Assembly: GCA_019638625.1 (NCBI GenBank)
Contig: JAHBTK010000008.1
Location: 185,294-249,293, forward strand
Length of the DNA: 64,000 bases
Direction of reading: 5' to 3'
Source of the DNA: Chitinophagaceae bacterium
Lineage (GTDB): Bacteria; Bacteroidota; Bacteroidia; Chitinophagales; Chitinophagaceae
In this document: piece after piece, positions 34,395-44,249 of the stretch
How positions within the stretch are numbered: the stretch's first letter is position 1
Layout of the letters: each line of letters starts with the position of its first letter
Notes under the pieces: model-generated
The model's database searches: none
Seen by the model: the letters and a program-made list of their open reading frames with translations, nothing else
What the model was told of the DNA's origin: nothing
Position numbers and translations under genes: made by a program

Positions 34395-37037
34395 TTAATT
34401 CAAACGTCCGGCGGCAACCGGGCGTTGTATAATAGTTCGTCCGGATCTGCCAGCCGCGTCAAAGGCTTTAAGCTTGATCGTTGTATTGGCGGGGATGGGG
34501 TCTATATATACCGCCGACTGTGTTGTAGGCTCCGAACCATCCGTGGTATAGTGGATCTTTAACCCCGGCAGCGCGACATTTGCTTTCAAAAGCCCGTTTT
34601 CAATAATGGCTCCCGGCGGAGGTATCCGGTAGTTGTACCCCCCGTTTATCTTTGCCAGTTTAGGAAATTCTTTCTGGGCTATCGTATTGGCGAAAAAGTT
34701 CCAGTCTTCTTCTATTTCCCTTTTTCTTTTCTGCCGGTTGGACTCGTCCTCCCATCTGCGCTCGGGCGCCCAGGCACTTTCTGAAAAGCCTAATAACTTG
34801 GGCAGCATGTAATACTCCAGCATTTCCCGCCCCTTTATTGTTTCGCTCCACAACTGGGCTTCAATACCGATAATATTTTTTCTGGCATCCGGATGTAATG
34901 CCTGCAAGCCGGCAGAAGGGTTGTCAAAAAATACGTCCGCACCCATATCATTGATAAAAGTGGTATTGAACATGTGATAGGGAGCAAAGGCATAGGCGTT
35001 TTTGGTATCGATAAATCCGGCCCAGTAAAGACCGGGTTCCAACGGATCGTTATCATAGGCCAGGTCAAAATAAAAATTGGAAACATTGCACAGCACGATT
35101 TTGTAACCCGCATTGGCAAGCCGATAACCCAGGTCGGGATAATCAAAAAGATTATTCCAGATATAAGGCACCACTTTTTTGCTGGCAAATTCAGGGTTGG
35201 GAATGTATTTGCCGGTAGCATCTTTTATAAGCGCCACTTCCTCCCATCCGTGTATAGTAAGGTCTCTTTTTTCAAGCCTTTTTACCAGTTCCCTGAAAAA
35301 ATAAGCCTGCAGGTTTTTGGGGTCTTTGATCTCCGGGTGTTGTTTAAGCAGTTCAAGCGCCTCAGGCGATTGTGTCCAGGCGCCCTCCGCCACTTCATCA
35401 CCTCCTGCATGGAAAATATCCATTTCCAGTCCGGCTTCTTTATACATTTTATCTATCTCATCCACCACTTTCTCAAAAAACCTGAAAGCAGACTCCCGAC
35501 TCACATTCACCACATTGTCCTTGTATAATTGTGCAGACAGGTACACCGACTGGTCCTCGGGGTCCACCAGCCTGTATTCATTCGCTTCTTTTTCCTTCCC
35601 TTCTTTCATCAACCTTTCATAACGGGCTTCCATGGACTTTATGGCAGCGCGGGCATGTCCGGGGAAATTAAGTTCAGGTATTATTTTAATATGCCGTTTC
35701 GCCGCATATTTCAGTATCTCAATAAAATCTTCCCGGCTATAGTAGCCGCTGCCGTATTTGTCCTTTACATCCGCATAGGGGCCTGAGCCATAGGAAGGAT
35801 GCAGGGCTGCTTCTTTAATACTACTGACGTGCCTCCTCCTGGAACCTACTTCCGTAAGTTCAGGCAACCCGGGTATTTCCAAACGCCAGCCCTCGTCTTC
35901 TGAAGTGTACAGCAGCAGGTGATTGATCTTATAACGGGCAAGCACATCCAGTGTTCTCAACACCGTTTCCTTGGTCTGAAAATTTCTGCTTACATCCAGG
36001 TGAACACTCCGGAACCCGAATCTTGGAGCGTCGTTAATGACAACATGCGGCAGATCCAGAGAGGTGGTTTTGCCAAGATAGATATCCGTGGGTAAAAGGG
36101 CCAACAGGCTCTGCACGCCGTAAAATACGCCTGCCGCATCCTGCCCTGTAATAGATACTCCTTTTTCATCTATGATCAATTCGTATCCTTCGGGTACAGC
36201 ATTTTTCACCTTACCCGGACCTACGGACAGGCGAATGGCAATATCCGCGTCATTTACCGAAAGACTGAAGCTTTTGCCGGTCAGTTCCTTTAGGTAAGCC
36301 ACCAGCATTTCGGCTTCATTTTTCGCCTGATCGTTATAGTGAATAACGGCATTGGCAGGCAATGTAAAAGTACCCTGTCCCTTTTGATAACGTTTGGGCG
36401 TAGGTATAATGGGCAGCAGATGACTCCTGTCCAGAACAGACAGATCATCGTTTTCCCAGTATGTTTTTGCCGGAGAAGCCGCCACCTCTTTGTCCGATTT
36501 ACCCCGCAGCAATTGTTCCTTTTTAGTAAAAGGAACCATCGTATAATCAGTTATTTCGGAGATCCGTTCCGTGTTTCCGTTCTCATCATAAAACACTACA
36601 TACATTCCCAGGGGGGCATCCGTATTTTTTATTACAGACCCGGCTGACCGGTAGATACCATCTGTTGAGTCGCCTTTCTTTAAAGAAGCTCCCTCCCGTA
36701 AGGTTAGTTTGTACCAGTCCCCGTTTATATGTTCCACCCTGCCTTTGGCATTTTTATATTTTATGGTATCCACTTTTATGTCCAGCACCGGGTTGGCAGC
36801 AGTGGAAAAGAACAGCGCCCAGTTTTTACTGGTAAGCTCTGTGTTTTCCCTGTTATATATTCTGAACCGGGCGGTATAGGAGGAGCCGGTATCGGGAAAA
36901 TTGCTCAGCAGTTCCCAGCGCACGCCGATGGCAGCCGGTACCTGTTTAGACGAGTTTTGTTCGGTGCGATTACAAGAAGCAACAATTAAAAATACAGATA
37001 CAAAAAACAGGGCATATGATATATAAGCCTTTCTCAT
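34395..37037 (-). CDS. GH20 beta-N-acetylhexosaminidase lipoprotein
   Basis: Removes terminal GlcNAc/GalNAc from chitin fragments or glycoproteins. The 880-aa protein starts with a lipoprotein signal (LFFVSVFLIVASCNRTE). Domains in order: a chitobiase CHB_HEX carbohydrate-binding domain (about 35-170), GH20b (about 205-340), the GH20 catalytic barrel (about 345-735) with RFGFRSVHLDVSRNF, the catalytic Asp-Glu pair in FHAGGDEVAEGAW, and the tryptophan-rich VPYIWNNLFDYPD, and a C-terminal CHB_HEX_C domain (IHYTTDGSEPT). This is the bacterial chitobiase layout. It should act at the outer surface or in the periplasm. Confidence 0.95.
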   Translation of the reverse strand: MRKAYISYALFFVSVFLIVASCNRTEQNSSKQVPAAIGVRWELLSNFPDTGSSYTARFRIYNRENTELTSKNWALFFSTAANPVLDIKVDTIKYKNAKGRVEHINGDWYKLTLREGASLKKGDSTDGIYRSAGSVIKNTDAPLGMYVVFYDENGNTERISEITDYTMVPFTKKEQLLRGKSDKEVAASPAKTYWENDDLSVLDRSHLLPIIPTPKRYQKGQGTFTLPANAVIHYNDQAKNEAEMLVAYLKELTGKSFSLSVNDADIAIRLSVGPGKVKNAVPEGYELIIDEKGVSITGQDAAGVFYGVQSLLALLPTDIYLGKTTSLDLPHVVINDAPRFGFRSVHLDVSRNFQTKETVLRTLDVLARYKINHLLLYTSEDEGWRLEIPGLPELTEVGSRRRHVSSIKEAALHPSYGSGPYADVKDKYGSGYYSREDFIEILKYAAKRHIKIIPELNFPGHARAAIKSMEARYERLMKEGKEKEANEYRLVDPEDQSVYLSAQLYKDNVVNVSRESAFRFFEKVVDEIDKMYKEAGLEMDIFHAGGDEVAEGAWTQSPEALELLKQHPEIKDPKNLQAYFFRELVKRLEKRDLTIHGWEEVALIKDATGKYIPNPEFASKKVVPYIWNNLFDYPDLGYRLANAGYKIVLCNVSNFYFDLAYDNDPLEPGLYWAGFIDTKNAYAFAPYHMFNTTFINDMGADVFFDNPSAGLQALHPDARKNIIGIEAQLWSETIKGREMLEYYMLPKLLGFSESAWAPERRWEDESNRQKRKREIEEDWNFFANTIAQKEFPKLAKINGGYNYRIPPPGAIIENGLLKANVALPGLKIHYTTDGSEPTTQSAVYIDPIPANTTIKLKAFDAAGRSGRTIIQRPVAAGRLN

Positions 37038-37149
37038 GAATATAACTATTTTGGATCAAAACATTTGAGTATTGAACTAAGCGGGAATACCTATAAATAT
37101 AAGACTAATTTTTTCAACAGGCATAACAAATCACCACGTATTTGCAGTA

Positions 37150-37908
37150 TTAATAAGGGGAAGGGCTAACCGAAGTCCAGCCTCCATCAATCACCAGGCT
37201 CTGCCCCGTGATGTGCCGGGAAGCAGGGGAGACAAAGAATATTGCCGCATTGGCGATATCGCTTACCGTAGCCGGGCGTCCCATAGGAGTAATGCGGCTC
37301 CAGGTATTGATGTATTCAGGATCGTTGGTGGTCCTTTCCGTAAGTGTGGCGCCCGGTGCGATGGCGTTCACGGATATATTATGACCCGATAGCTCCACCA
37401 CAAGGTTTTTTGCGAGCATTTCCAGAGCCGCCTTTGTCATGCCGTATGCCGCCAGGTTTTTGTGGGCCTGGTGTCCGGTAACGGAAGACATAAACAATAT
37501 GCTGCCACCCGATTGCTGACGGATTATCTCCCTGGCTGTGAGTTGGGCCAGGAAGAAACTACCGGAGAGGTTTACCTGCATTACCTTTGTTAATGATTCA
37601 GGAGGATAGCTGAGAAAATCTCCAAACAGGGTAATGCCCGCGTTGGCAATGCTGATCGTGAGTTTCCCGAACTGTTTCACAGCGAATTGCACCATCTGTT
37701 CTATGCTGGCAACCTGTGAAACATCCCCGTCAAAGGCCGCGCAGGAATAACCCTCTGCCCGCAGGGCTGCGGCCGCTTTTTGAGATAGCTCTGCATCAAT
37801 ATCATTCAGCACTACGGCTGCCCCGTTGGCACATAGCTGCCTGGCAATTTCATATCCTATTCCCTGTCCGGCGCCCGTAACTATAGCGACTTCTTTTTCC
37901 AGTTTCAT
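37150..37908 (-). CDS. SDR-family NAD(P)-dependent oxidoreductase
   Basis: A 252-aa classical short-chain dehydrogenase. The cofactor motif TGAGQGIGYEIA, NAGITLFGDF, the catalytic SSVTGHQ and AYGMTKAALEML (Ser, Tyr, Lys) and GHNISVNAIAPGATLTE are all present. QSLVIDGGWTS is the typical end. The substrate cannot be deduced; the best guess is a sugar or polyol dehydrogenase given the nearby manA and GH20 genes. It is same-strand with manA, 98 bp away. Confidence 0.9.
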   Translation of the reverse strand: MKLEKEVAIVTGAGQGIGYEIARQLCANGAAVVLNDIDAELSQKAAAALRAEGYSCAAFDGDVSQVASIEQMVQFAVKQFGKLTISIANAGITLFGDFLSYPPESLTKVMQVNLSGSFFLAQLTAREIIRQQSGGSILFMSSVTGHQAHKNLAAYGMTKAALEMLAKNLVVELSGHNISVNAIAPGATLTERTTNDPEYINTWSRITPMGRPATVSDIANAAIFFVSPASRHITGQSLVIDGGWTSVSPSPY

Positions 37909-38006
37909 TTGATCTGATGGTACTTGTGTTTGTGTTTATTTATCTATACGATTACATTATGCGGACGAAACCAGCAACAATTTATGAATTAATCACAGAA
38001 GCCTGT

Positions 38007-39200
38007 TTAAACGGGAACCGCCGCTTTATAAAGAACCGCGTTTGTTTCCGTAGAGATCTCATACGATTCCCCTGCCCCGATAAAAGCCGACTCTCCCTGT
38101 TTCAGAGTGAAACCCTGCTGAGGACTGCGGAAATCTGCCTGACCTGAAAGCACCAGCAGTATCTCTGCCGAGCCGGCCGTATGCGTGTAGGGTTTACCCT
38201 TTTTCACACGGATGCTGCTCACCACAAAATCGGGCACCGGGCATGGATACACGGTTTCCACTCCCCGTACTTCTCCTTTCATCACCTCCGGCGTGATGCC
38301 CTCAAATTGTATATGTTTTAATAGTTCCGGCACATCTATATGTTTAGGGGTAAGCCCACCCCGCAGAACATTATCGGAATTGGACATCAGTTCGATATTC
38401 TGCCCGTGTAAATAGGCGTGCGGCAAACCGGCTCCCTGGAAAACCCCTTCACCCGGCTGCAGGTACACGATATTAAAAAAGTAAATTGAGAATATCCCCC
38501 TGTCGATCTCCGTTAGCCTTTCTCCCTCAGCGGCCACCGCCTTCGAGGCCCAGTATCCCGGATCGGAAAGCGGTAGTTCCTGCGCTTTATAAGCCGGCAG
38601 TAGTCCTGCAATCAGGGGACCGAGAATGGCGTCTACCTTTGCGGGAGACAGTTCCATTACGTATTTATACAGCCCATAATACCCTTCCTTTTCAAAAACC
38701 GGGAGTAAAAAGTTAAACGGAGCGATCTTCATAAGAGTTTCCTCCAGTTCTTCTTTTTGCTTAAAGCCGTGTAATAACCAAAATCCGCTCAGGGCTACCA
38801 TTACTTCAGGTTTGTGGTTATCGTCCTTATAATTACGGTTGGCAGCATTCAGGGGAATACCTTTCTGGTTTTCATTTCTGAAACCCTTCTCCGCTTCGGC
38901 TTTGGAAGGATGCACCTGTATGGAAAGCATGTCCTTTACATCCAGTACTTTAAACAGGTAAGGCAGCCCGCCAAATTGAGACAATACCTTATCGCCAAGC
39001 AAATCCTTGTTCTCCTCCAGCAACCGGTTCAGTGGAACCAGTTCCGTTCCTGTTTCTATCAGCGAGGGACTGCTGTGATGCGCCCCCATCCAGTATTCCG
39101 CATAAGGCAGGTTCTCGAAGTTGATTTCGTTCAACAATTGGGGTATATAATCGTGCCCGCCCCAGGCGTAATGCTGCACTTTTCCTTTTAGCTTATACAT
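38007..39200 (-). CDS. manA: Mannose-6-phosphate isomerase, class I
   Basis: Zinc enzyme interconverting mannose-6-phosphate and fructose-6-phosphate. The 397-aa protein shows the zinc and active-site stretches LSIQVHPSKAEAEKGF, GVFQGAGLPHAYLHGQNIELM and SDNVLRGGLTPKHID, with the early YAEYWMGAHHSSPS. The C-terminal cupin part is complete. Supplies mannose precursors or uses mannose carbon. Confidence 0.95.
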   Translation of the reverse strand: MYKLKGKVQHYAWGGHDYIPQLLNEINFENLPYAEYWMGAHHSSPSLIETGTELVPLNRLLEENKDLLGDKVLSQFGGLPYLFKVLDVKDMLSIQVHPSKAEAEKGFRNENQKGIPLNAANRNYKDDNHKPEVMVALSGFWLLHGFKQKEELEETLMKIAPFNFLLPVFEKEGYYGLYKYVMELSPAKVDAILGPLIAGLLPAYKAQELPLSDPGYWASKAVAAEGERLTEIDRGIFSIYFFNIVYLQPGEGVFQGAGLPHAYLHGQNIELMSNSDNVLRGGLTPKHIDVPELLKHIQFEGITPEVMKGEVRGVETVYPCPVPDFVVSSIRVKKGKPYTHTAGSAEILLVLSGQADFRSPQQGFTLKQGESAFIGAGESYEISTETNAVLYKAAVPV

Positions 39201-39216
39201 CTTCTTCGTTTGACAT

Positions 39217-39363
39217 TTAAAAATACCGGATCAAACTTAATGCAGTTTTTGTTCCGGAAACAATTACCTCCACGGGATTGGGTTCTGCCTTGTTATACGG
39301 CGCCTGCCATGGCAATACAGCCGCATCAGCAGGGCGCTGCGCACAGAAAAGAAGCTTAAGATA
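39217..39363 (-). other. Short open frame without start, possible gene remnant
   Basis: On the minus strand, just upstream of manA, an open frame of about 50 codons ends with TAA at 39217. It reads ...AAVLPWQAPYNKAEPNPVE and then VIVSGTKTALSLIRYF. The composition looks protein-like and unlike the AT-rich leader that follows toward asnB. No ATG precedes it and no family was recognised. It could be the tail of a decayed gene or chance. Confidence 0.25.
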
Positions 39364-39540
39364 TTGATTTTTAAGGAAATATTGGGCATAAAATGGAGTT
39401 TATTTGTGTAACTCTGCATATCCTGGATAAATTTTCAATTAAATTATATGTATATTAAATTTTATCACACAAAATTGCCATTCAATTAAAAATTTTTTAT
39501 AAAATTTAATAAATTATTTCTCATTTTATAAATAAGGCCC

Positions 39541-39548
39541 TACATTTG
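39541..39548 (+). promoter_or_regulatory. Candidate -7 promoter element for asnB
   Basis: TACATTTG fits TAnnTTTG, lies 38 nt before the asnB start and follows a very AT-rich stretch (39420-39535). No clear TTG -33 element. Confidence 0.5.
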
Positions 39549-39585
39549 CTGAATTTTTAAAACCTAACAGACAAAATATAATTTT

Positions 39586-41277
39586 ATGTGTGGCATAGTT
39601 GGCGTGTTTGACTGTAAAACAGGCACAGAATCGCTAAGACCGAGGATCCTTAAAATGTCGAAAAGAATTCGCCATCGCGGGCCGGACTGGTCTGGTATTT
39701 ACAGCGATGACAATATTGTTCTTTCGCACGAGCGGTTAGCGATTGTAGACCCCCAGTCGGGAAAACAACCTTTGTACACCAAAGACCGGGCACTGGTACT
39801 GGCGGTAAACGGAGAGATATATAATCACCAGGACATCCGGAAAACGTTGCCCGATTATGAATTTCTCACCAATTCCGATTGTGAAGTCATACTGGCTCTT
39901 TACAGGAAAAAGGGGATCAATTTCCTGGAGGACCTGAACGGCATTTTTGCATTTGCATTGTACGACACCGAAGAAAAGGCATATTTTATCGCCCGGGATC
40001 ATATTGGGATCATTCCCCTGTATATGGGCTGGGATGAATGGGGCAATTTTTATGTGGCCTCTGAACTGAAAGCGCTGGAAGGTGTATGCAATAATATCAA
40101 AGAGTTTTTACCGGGTCATTATTTATACAGCAAAGACGGCGGTTACGAACTGAAGAAATGGTATAAGCGCGACTGGGAAAAATATGAAAACGTAAAAGAT
40201 AATATATCTGATGTTGCCGCCCTGCGCAAGGCCCTGGAAGAAGCGGTGCACCGTCAGTTAATGTCGGATGTGCCCTATGGCGTATTGTTATCCGGTGGTC
40301 TTGATTCATCTATTATTGCTGCCGTAACTAAAAAATTTGCCAGCAAAAGAGTGGAATCCGGCGATACCCAAATGGCCTGGTACCCGCAGTTGCATTCATT
40401 TGCCGTAGGACTCAAAGGCTCTCCTGACCTGGCCGCTGCACAAAAAGCAGCCGATCATATAGGAACCATCCACCACGAAATACATTTTACCATACAGGAG
40501 GGGCTGGATGCCATAAGAGATGTGATCTACCACCTGGAGACTTATGATGTAACCACCATCAGGGCCTCCACACCGATGTATTTAATGGCACGGATCATTA
40601 AATCAATGGGTATCAAGATGGTATTATCCGGGGAAGGATCTGATGAATTGTTTGGCGGCTACCTGTATTTTCACAAAGCGCCCAACCCCGAAGCGTTTCA
40701 TGAAGAAACAGTTCGCAAACTGGGTAAGCTGCATTTGTATGACTGCCTGCGGGCTAACAAGTCGCTGGCAGCCTGGGGTATAGAAGGCAGGGTGCCGTTC
40801 CTGGACAAGGAGTTTATGGATGTGGCCATGCGCCTGAACCCGGCAGATAAAATGGCCGGCAACGGGAAAATGGAAAAATGGATCCTGCGTAAGGCATTTG
40901 AAGACTATCTCCCGGAAAGTATCGCCTGGCGCCAGAAGGAGCAATTCTCTGATGGCGTGGGGTATAGCTGGATAGACACGCTGAAACAGGTGGCAAATGA
41001 AAAAGTTACCGATGAGCAGTTGGCAAATGCCAGGTACCGTTTCCCGGTAAACCCGCCTATGTCGAAAGAAGAATATCACTATCGTTCCATATTCAGCGAG
41101 CATTTCCCTTCCGATACGGCTGCCGCCTGCGTACCTTCGGTACCCTCTGTTGCCTGCAGTACGCCGGAAGCCCTAGCATGGGATAAATCATTCCAAAACC
41201 TGAACGATCCTTCCGGAAGAGCTGTTTTGGCGGTGCACAATATGGCTTATGAAGAAGCAGCGCAGCCGGCAGAATAA
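39586..41277 (+). CDS. asnB: Asparagine synthase (glutamine-hydrolysing)
   Basis: Makes asparagine from aspartate, glutamine and ATP. The 563-aa protein starts MCGIVGVFDC, with Cys2 as the glutaminase nucleophile after Met removal. The glutaminase domain includes RHRGPDWSGIY and AVNGEIYNH; the synthetase domain has the PP-loop VLLSGGLDSSIIAAV, VLSGEGSDELFGGYLYFH and EGRVPFLDKEFMDVAM. Full length. A terminator follows at 41297. Confidence 0.97.
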   Translation: MCGIVGVFDCKTGTESLRPRILKMSKRIRHRGPDWSGIYSDDNIVLSHERLAIVDPQSGKQPLYTKDRALVLAVNGEIYNHQDIRKTLPDYEFLTNSDCEVILALYRKKGINFLEDLNGIFAFALYDTEEKAYFIARDHIGIIPLYMGWDEWGNFYVASELKALEGVCNNIKEFLPGHYLYSKDGGYELKKWYKRDWEKYENVKDNISDVAALRKALEEAVHRQLMSDVPYGVLLSGGLDSSIIAAVTKKFASKRVESGDTQMAWYPQLHSFAVGLKGSPDLAAAQKAADHIGTIHHEIHFTIQEGLDAIRDVIYHLETYDVTTIRASTPMYLMARIIKSMGIKMVLSGEGSDELFGGYLYFHKAPNPEAFHEETVRKLGKLHLYDCLRANKSLAAWGIEGRVPFLDKEFMDVAMRLNPADKMAGNGKMEKWILRKAFEDYLPESIAWRQKEQFSDGVGYSWIDTLKQVANEKVTDEQLANARYRFPVNPPMSKEEYHYRSIFSEHFPSDTAAACVPSVPSVACSTPEALAWDKSFQNLNDPSGRAVLAVHNMAYEEAAQPAE

Positions 41278-41296
41278 TGACAGTTAGAATATATTC

Positions 41297-41327
41297 AAAG
41301 TGCAGGTACTACTCCTGCACTTTTTTT
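41297..41327 (+). terminator. Intrinsic terminator after asnB
   Basis: 10-bp stem AAAGTGCAGG (41297-41306) / CCTGCACTTT (41314-41323) with a 7-nt loop and a T run, 20 bp after the asnB stop. Confidence 0.9.
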
Positions 41328-41400
41328 ATCCGGGATTTTGCAGATCAGTATATAATGGCCCCTGGTTTGAGCTTTAATGACATTCGCTTAATACCCGACA

Positions 41401-42039
41401 ATGCCAGCAACTAAAAACAACTATGATACAATTGCCCGCTACTACGATTTTTTGTCGGGGCTGGTCTTTGGTAAGTCGTTGATGAAAGCCCAGACCTGCC
41501 TGCTGCCCTATATCAACGATAACGACAAACTGTTAATTGCCGGAGGTGGCACGGGTAAGCTGCTGGAAGAGATCAACCGCACAGGTAAAACCGGCCTGAA
41601 CGTGGTTTACCTGGACGCTTCCTCGCAAATGCTCCGTATCGCCCGGAAAAGAAAGGTTCCCAACCTGAGTGTAGCGTTTGTTCATTCACCTGTACGCGAA
41701 CTGAACGAAGCTGCTTCCTTCGATATCATTATCACTCCTTTTCTTTTTGACAACTTCAGTATTGATTCTGCAAAAGAAATTTTTACCGTATTGGACAAAC
41801 ACCTGATGCCCGGCGGTTACTGGCTGTTTGCCGATTTCCGGGTCGATCATGACCCGCCCGCCTGGCATAAGTTGTTGTTGAAAGTCATGTATCGCTTTTT
41901 CAAAATAGTATCATCGGTGGAAGCAGACCACCTGCCTGATACTGAGTCGCTGTTTCAACAGCATCGGTATCACCAGGTATATATGTCCCGGCATTACTGT
42001 CGCCTCATACGATCTGAGGTTTGGCAAAAAGAAATATAA
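41401..42039 (+). CDS. Class I SAM-dependent methyltransferase
   Basis: A 212-aa methyltransferase of the UbiE/generic type. The SAM-binding motif I is LLIAGGGTGKLLEEI, followed by VVYLDASSQMLRIARKR (motif post-I), SFDIIITPFLFDNFS (motif II) and MPGGYWLFADF (motif III). The substrate is unknown. The DNA for its last few codons lies next to, and in another frame overlaps, the start of an ORF6N remnant, so its C-terminus may have been affected by that insertion, although it ends in a plausible way. Confidence 0.85.
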   Translation: MPATKNNYDTIARYYDFLSGLVFGKSLMKAQTCLLPYINDNDKLLIAGGGTGKLLEEINRTGKTGLNVVYLDASSQMLRIARKRKVPNLSVAFVHSPVRELNEAASFDIIITPFLFDNFSIDSAKEIFTVLDKHLMPGGYWLFADFRVDHDPPAWHKLLLKVMYRFFKIVSSVEADHLPDTESLFQQHRYHQVYMSRHYCRLIRSEVWQKEI

Positions 42040-42195
42040 AAAGGTTCCCTTCCAACTTTATGTTCCGGCTGACGGAGAAAGAAGTGGAAACTATGGTGTC
42101 GCAAAATGCGATACCATCCAGAAAGCAGTTGGGTGGCTATCTTCTGTATGCTTGAGTTCTTAAACGAGTCTCCTGCAAGGGGCTCTTTGTCATGA
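42018..42195 (+). pseudogene. Decayed ORF6N-domain gene fragment
   Basis: Translation from 42018 reads GLAKRNIKRFPSNFMFRLTE then KEVETMVSQNAIPSRKQLGG and YLLYA before TGA at 42153. A shift of one base at 42148 continues as MLEFLNESPARGSLS. This is recognisably the ORF6N DNA-binding domain seen in phage antirepressor-type proteins, normally KRN-x-RFP-x-DFMFQLT...LPYAFTEHGV-x-ML-x-VLNS, with the FTEHGV part deleted and no N-terminal half or start. Remainder of the 42040-42359 gap shows nothing else. Confidence 0.8.
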
Positions 42196-42359
42196 TATGT
42201 TGCGCCGGTCCACAACTACAAACTAGGGAGTCCAATAGTGAGGCTCGAAACATTTTCACATTCCCACATTTTCAAATTTTCAAATTAATTTTAGCACTGG
42301 CATTATGCGATAGCCTACCTGCCGCCCTGCTGCCCGGAAAAACCTAACTTGCAGCAACT

Positions 42360-43223
42360 ATGAATACCGGCAACACGATAAAAATCATTGAATGTCCGCG
42401 GGATGCCATGCAGGGCTGGAAATCGTTCATCCCTACCGAAAGAAAAGCAGCCTACCTGAACGCCCTGCTCAAAGCAGGTTTTGATACGCTCGATTTTGGC
42501 AGTTTTGTATCCCCGAAAGCCATCCCGCAGATGGCGGACACCGCACAGGTATTGTCCAAACTGGACCTTAACGGCGCCTCCACCAAACTATTGGCCATTG
42601 TAGCAAATGTTCGTGGCGCCGAAGACGCCCTGCAATTTGAGGAAATATCCTATCTCGGGTTTCCTTTTTCTGTTTCTCCTGTATTTCAACAGCGTAATAC
42701 CAACAGTACCATAGAGGAGTCTTTATTAAGGGTAACGGAAATTCAGCAGCGTTGTGAACAAAAAAACCGGGAGTTGGTCATCTATATCTCCATGGGGTTC
42801 GGCAACCCCTACGGCGACCCTTACAACGAGGACATCGTGTATGAATGGGTAAAAAAAATCACCGCGCTGGGGATAAAGATCGTGTCGCTGGCGGATACGG
42901 TCGGGCTGGCAACGCCGGAGGTGGTAAGGCGAATGACCGGCCATTTGGTGGAACAATTTCCGGAAACAACCATAGGCGTACACCTGCATTCCTCACCCGC
43001 CAACCGGACGGAAAAGCTGAAAGCGGCTTTGGATGCCGGCTGCAGGCGATTCGATGGCGCGATCAATGGTATCGGCGGTTGCCCGATGGCCGATGACGAA
43101 CTGGTAGGTAATATAGACACCGTGGAAATGGTGCACTATTTTAAAAGCCTGGGATTTAGTACAGGTGTCCGTGAAGCGGAATTGGGCGATTGTATGTTGA
43201 TGGCGAACACTATTTTTGTATAA
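42360..43223 (+). CDS. mvaB: Hydroxymethylglutaryl-CoA lyase
   Basis: Cleaves HMG-CoA to acetyl-CoA and acetoacetate, in leucine breakdown. The 287-aa DRE-TIM-barrel protein begins with IKIIECPRDAMQGWKSFIPT and has the substrate-facing FGSFVSPKAIPQMAD, SMGFGNPYGDPYN, the metal ligands in GVHLHSS, and the signature cysteine in GAINGIGGCPMADDELVGN. The stop overlaps the next gene's start (TAATG). Confidence 0.93.
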   Translation: MNTGNTIKIIECPRDAMQGWKSFIPTERKAAYLNALLKAGFDTLDFGSFVSPKAIPQMADTAQVLSKLDLNGASTKLLAIVANVRGAEDALQFEEISYLGFPFSVSPVFQQRNTNSTIEESLLRVTEIQQRCEQKNRELVIYISMGFGNPYGDPYNEDIVYEWVKKITALGIKIVSLADTVGLATPEVVRRMTGHLVEQFPETTIGVHLHSSPANRTEKLKAALDAGCRRFDGAINGIGGCPMADDELVGNIDTVEMVHYFKSLGFSTGVREAELGDCMLMANTIFV

Positions 43224-44245
43224 TGGATTTCAGGATAAACTTCCCGTCGCCTACCCTCCCGGAAAAGATTTCACATGCCGGTAAAATTTTGCTGACCGGC
43301 TCCTGCTTTACCGAGCACATCGGCAATTTTCTTACCGACGCGCGGTTTAAAACAATGATCAACCCGAATGGTATTGTTTTTAACCCTGTCAGTATTGTTT
43401 CCGCTATTACCTCCTGGATAGAAAAGAAAACATACGGGGAAACAGACCTGTTTTACCACAATGAGGGCTGGCATAGCTGGGACCATCACAGCCGGTTTTC
43501 CAACCCGTCTGCATCAATTGTGCTGGAAGAAATAAACCGGGCTGTTGGCGATGCACATGATTTTTTGCAGGAAGCAGACTGGCTGATCATTTCCGTGGGG
43601 TCAGCTTTTGTATATGAGCTGAAGGACAAACCCCCCGGGTTATACACTCCCGGCCGGGAAAATGACGTGGTTGCCAACTGCCACAAAGTGCCCAACGACC
43701 GGTTCAGGAAACGGTTGTTACCTGCCGAAGAGATCATCGCCTCCTTCGGTAATTTGATTTACCGGCTCCAGTTGCTGAATGCCCGGCTGAAAATAATACT
43801 TACCGTAAGCCCCGTGCGGCATACCCGGGACGGAGTAATAGAGAACAACAGGAGCAAGGCCGCCCTTATACAATCCGTGCATCACCTGGTAGAAAAGTTT
43901 GAGAATATTTATTATTTCCCCGCCTACGAAATAGTAATAGATGAACTGAGGGATTACCGTTTTTATATGGAAGATATGGTGCATCCCAACGCCCTTGCCA
44001 CACGGTATGTTGCCGAACGCTTCCAGGCAGCCTGTATAGATGCGGCATCCTATCCCCTGATAAAAGAAATGGAGATGATCAATATTGCCATGAAGCACAA
44101 GCCTTTTAACCCTGCCTCTGCAGCGCACAAAAAATTCCTGGACGCGCAACTGAAAAAACTAAAGGAATTGAAGGAAAAATATCCTTCTGTTGATTTTGAA
44201 AAGGAGGTCAACTTTTTTAACGGAGCGTCCCGGGAAACGCATTAA
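43223..44245 (+). CDS. GSCFA-domain protein
   Basis: A 340-aa protein beginning MDFRINFPSPTLPEKISHAG, with the family-naming GSCFTEHIGNFL and a second block NGIVFNPVSIVSAI. GSCFA proteins belong to the SGNH/GDSL-esterase-like superfamily and are common in Bacteroidota; the biochemical role is not established. LIISVGSAFVYE and LTVSPVRHTRDG match the later SGNH-type blocks. The start shares one base with the HMG-CoA lyase stop. The C-terminus is Lys-rich (KKLKELKEKYPSVDFEKEVN). Confidence 0.9.
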   Translation: MDFRINFPSPTLPEKISHAGKILLTGSCFTEHIGNFLTDARFKTMINPNGIVFNPVSIVSAITSWIEKKTYGETDLFYHNEGWHSWDHHSRFSNPSASIVLEEINRAVGDAHDFLQEADWLIISVGSAFVYELKDKPPGLYTPGRENDVVANCHKVPNDRFRKRLLPAEEIIASFGNLIYRLQLLNARLKIILTVSPVRHTRDGVIENNRSKAALIQSVHHLVEKFENIYYFPAYEIVIDELRDYRFYMEDMVHPNALATRYVAERFQAACIDAASYPLIKEMEMINIAMKHKPFNPASAAHKKFLDAQLKKLKELKEKYPSVDFEKEVNFFNGASRETH

Positions 44246-44249
44246 GCTG

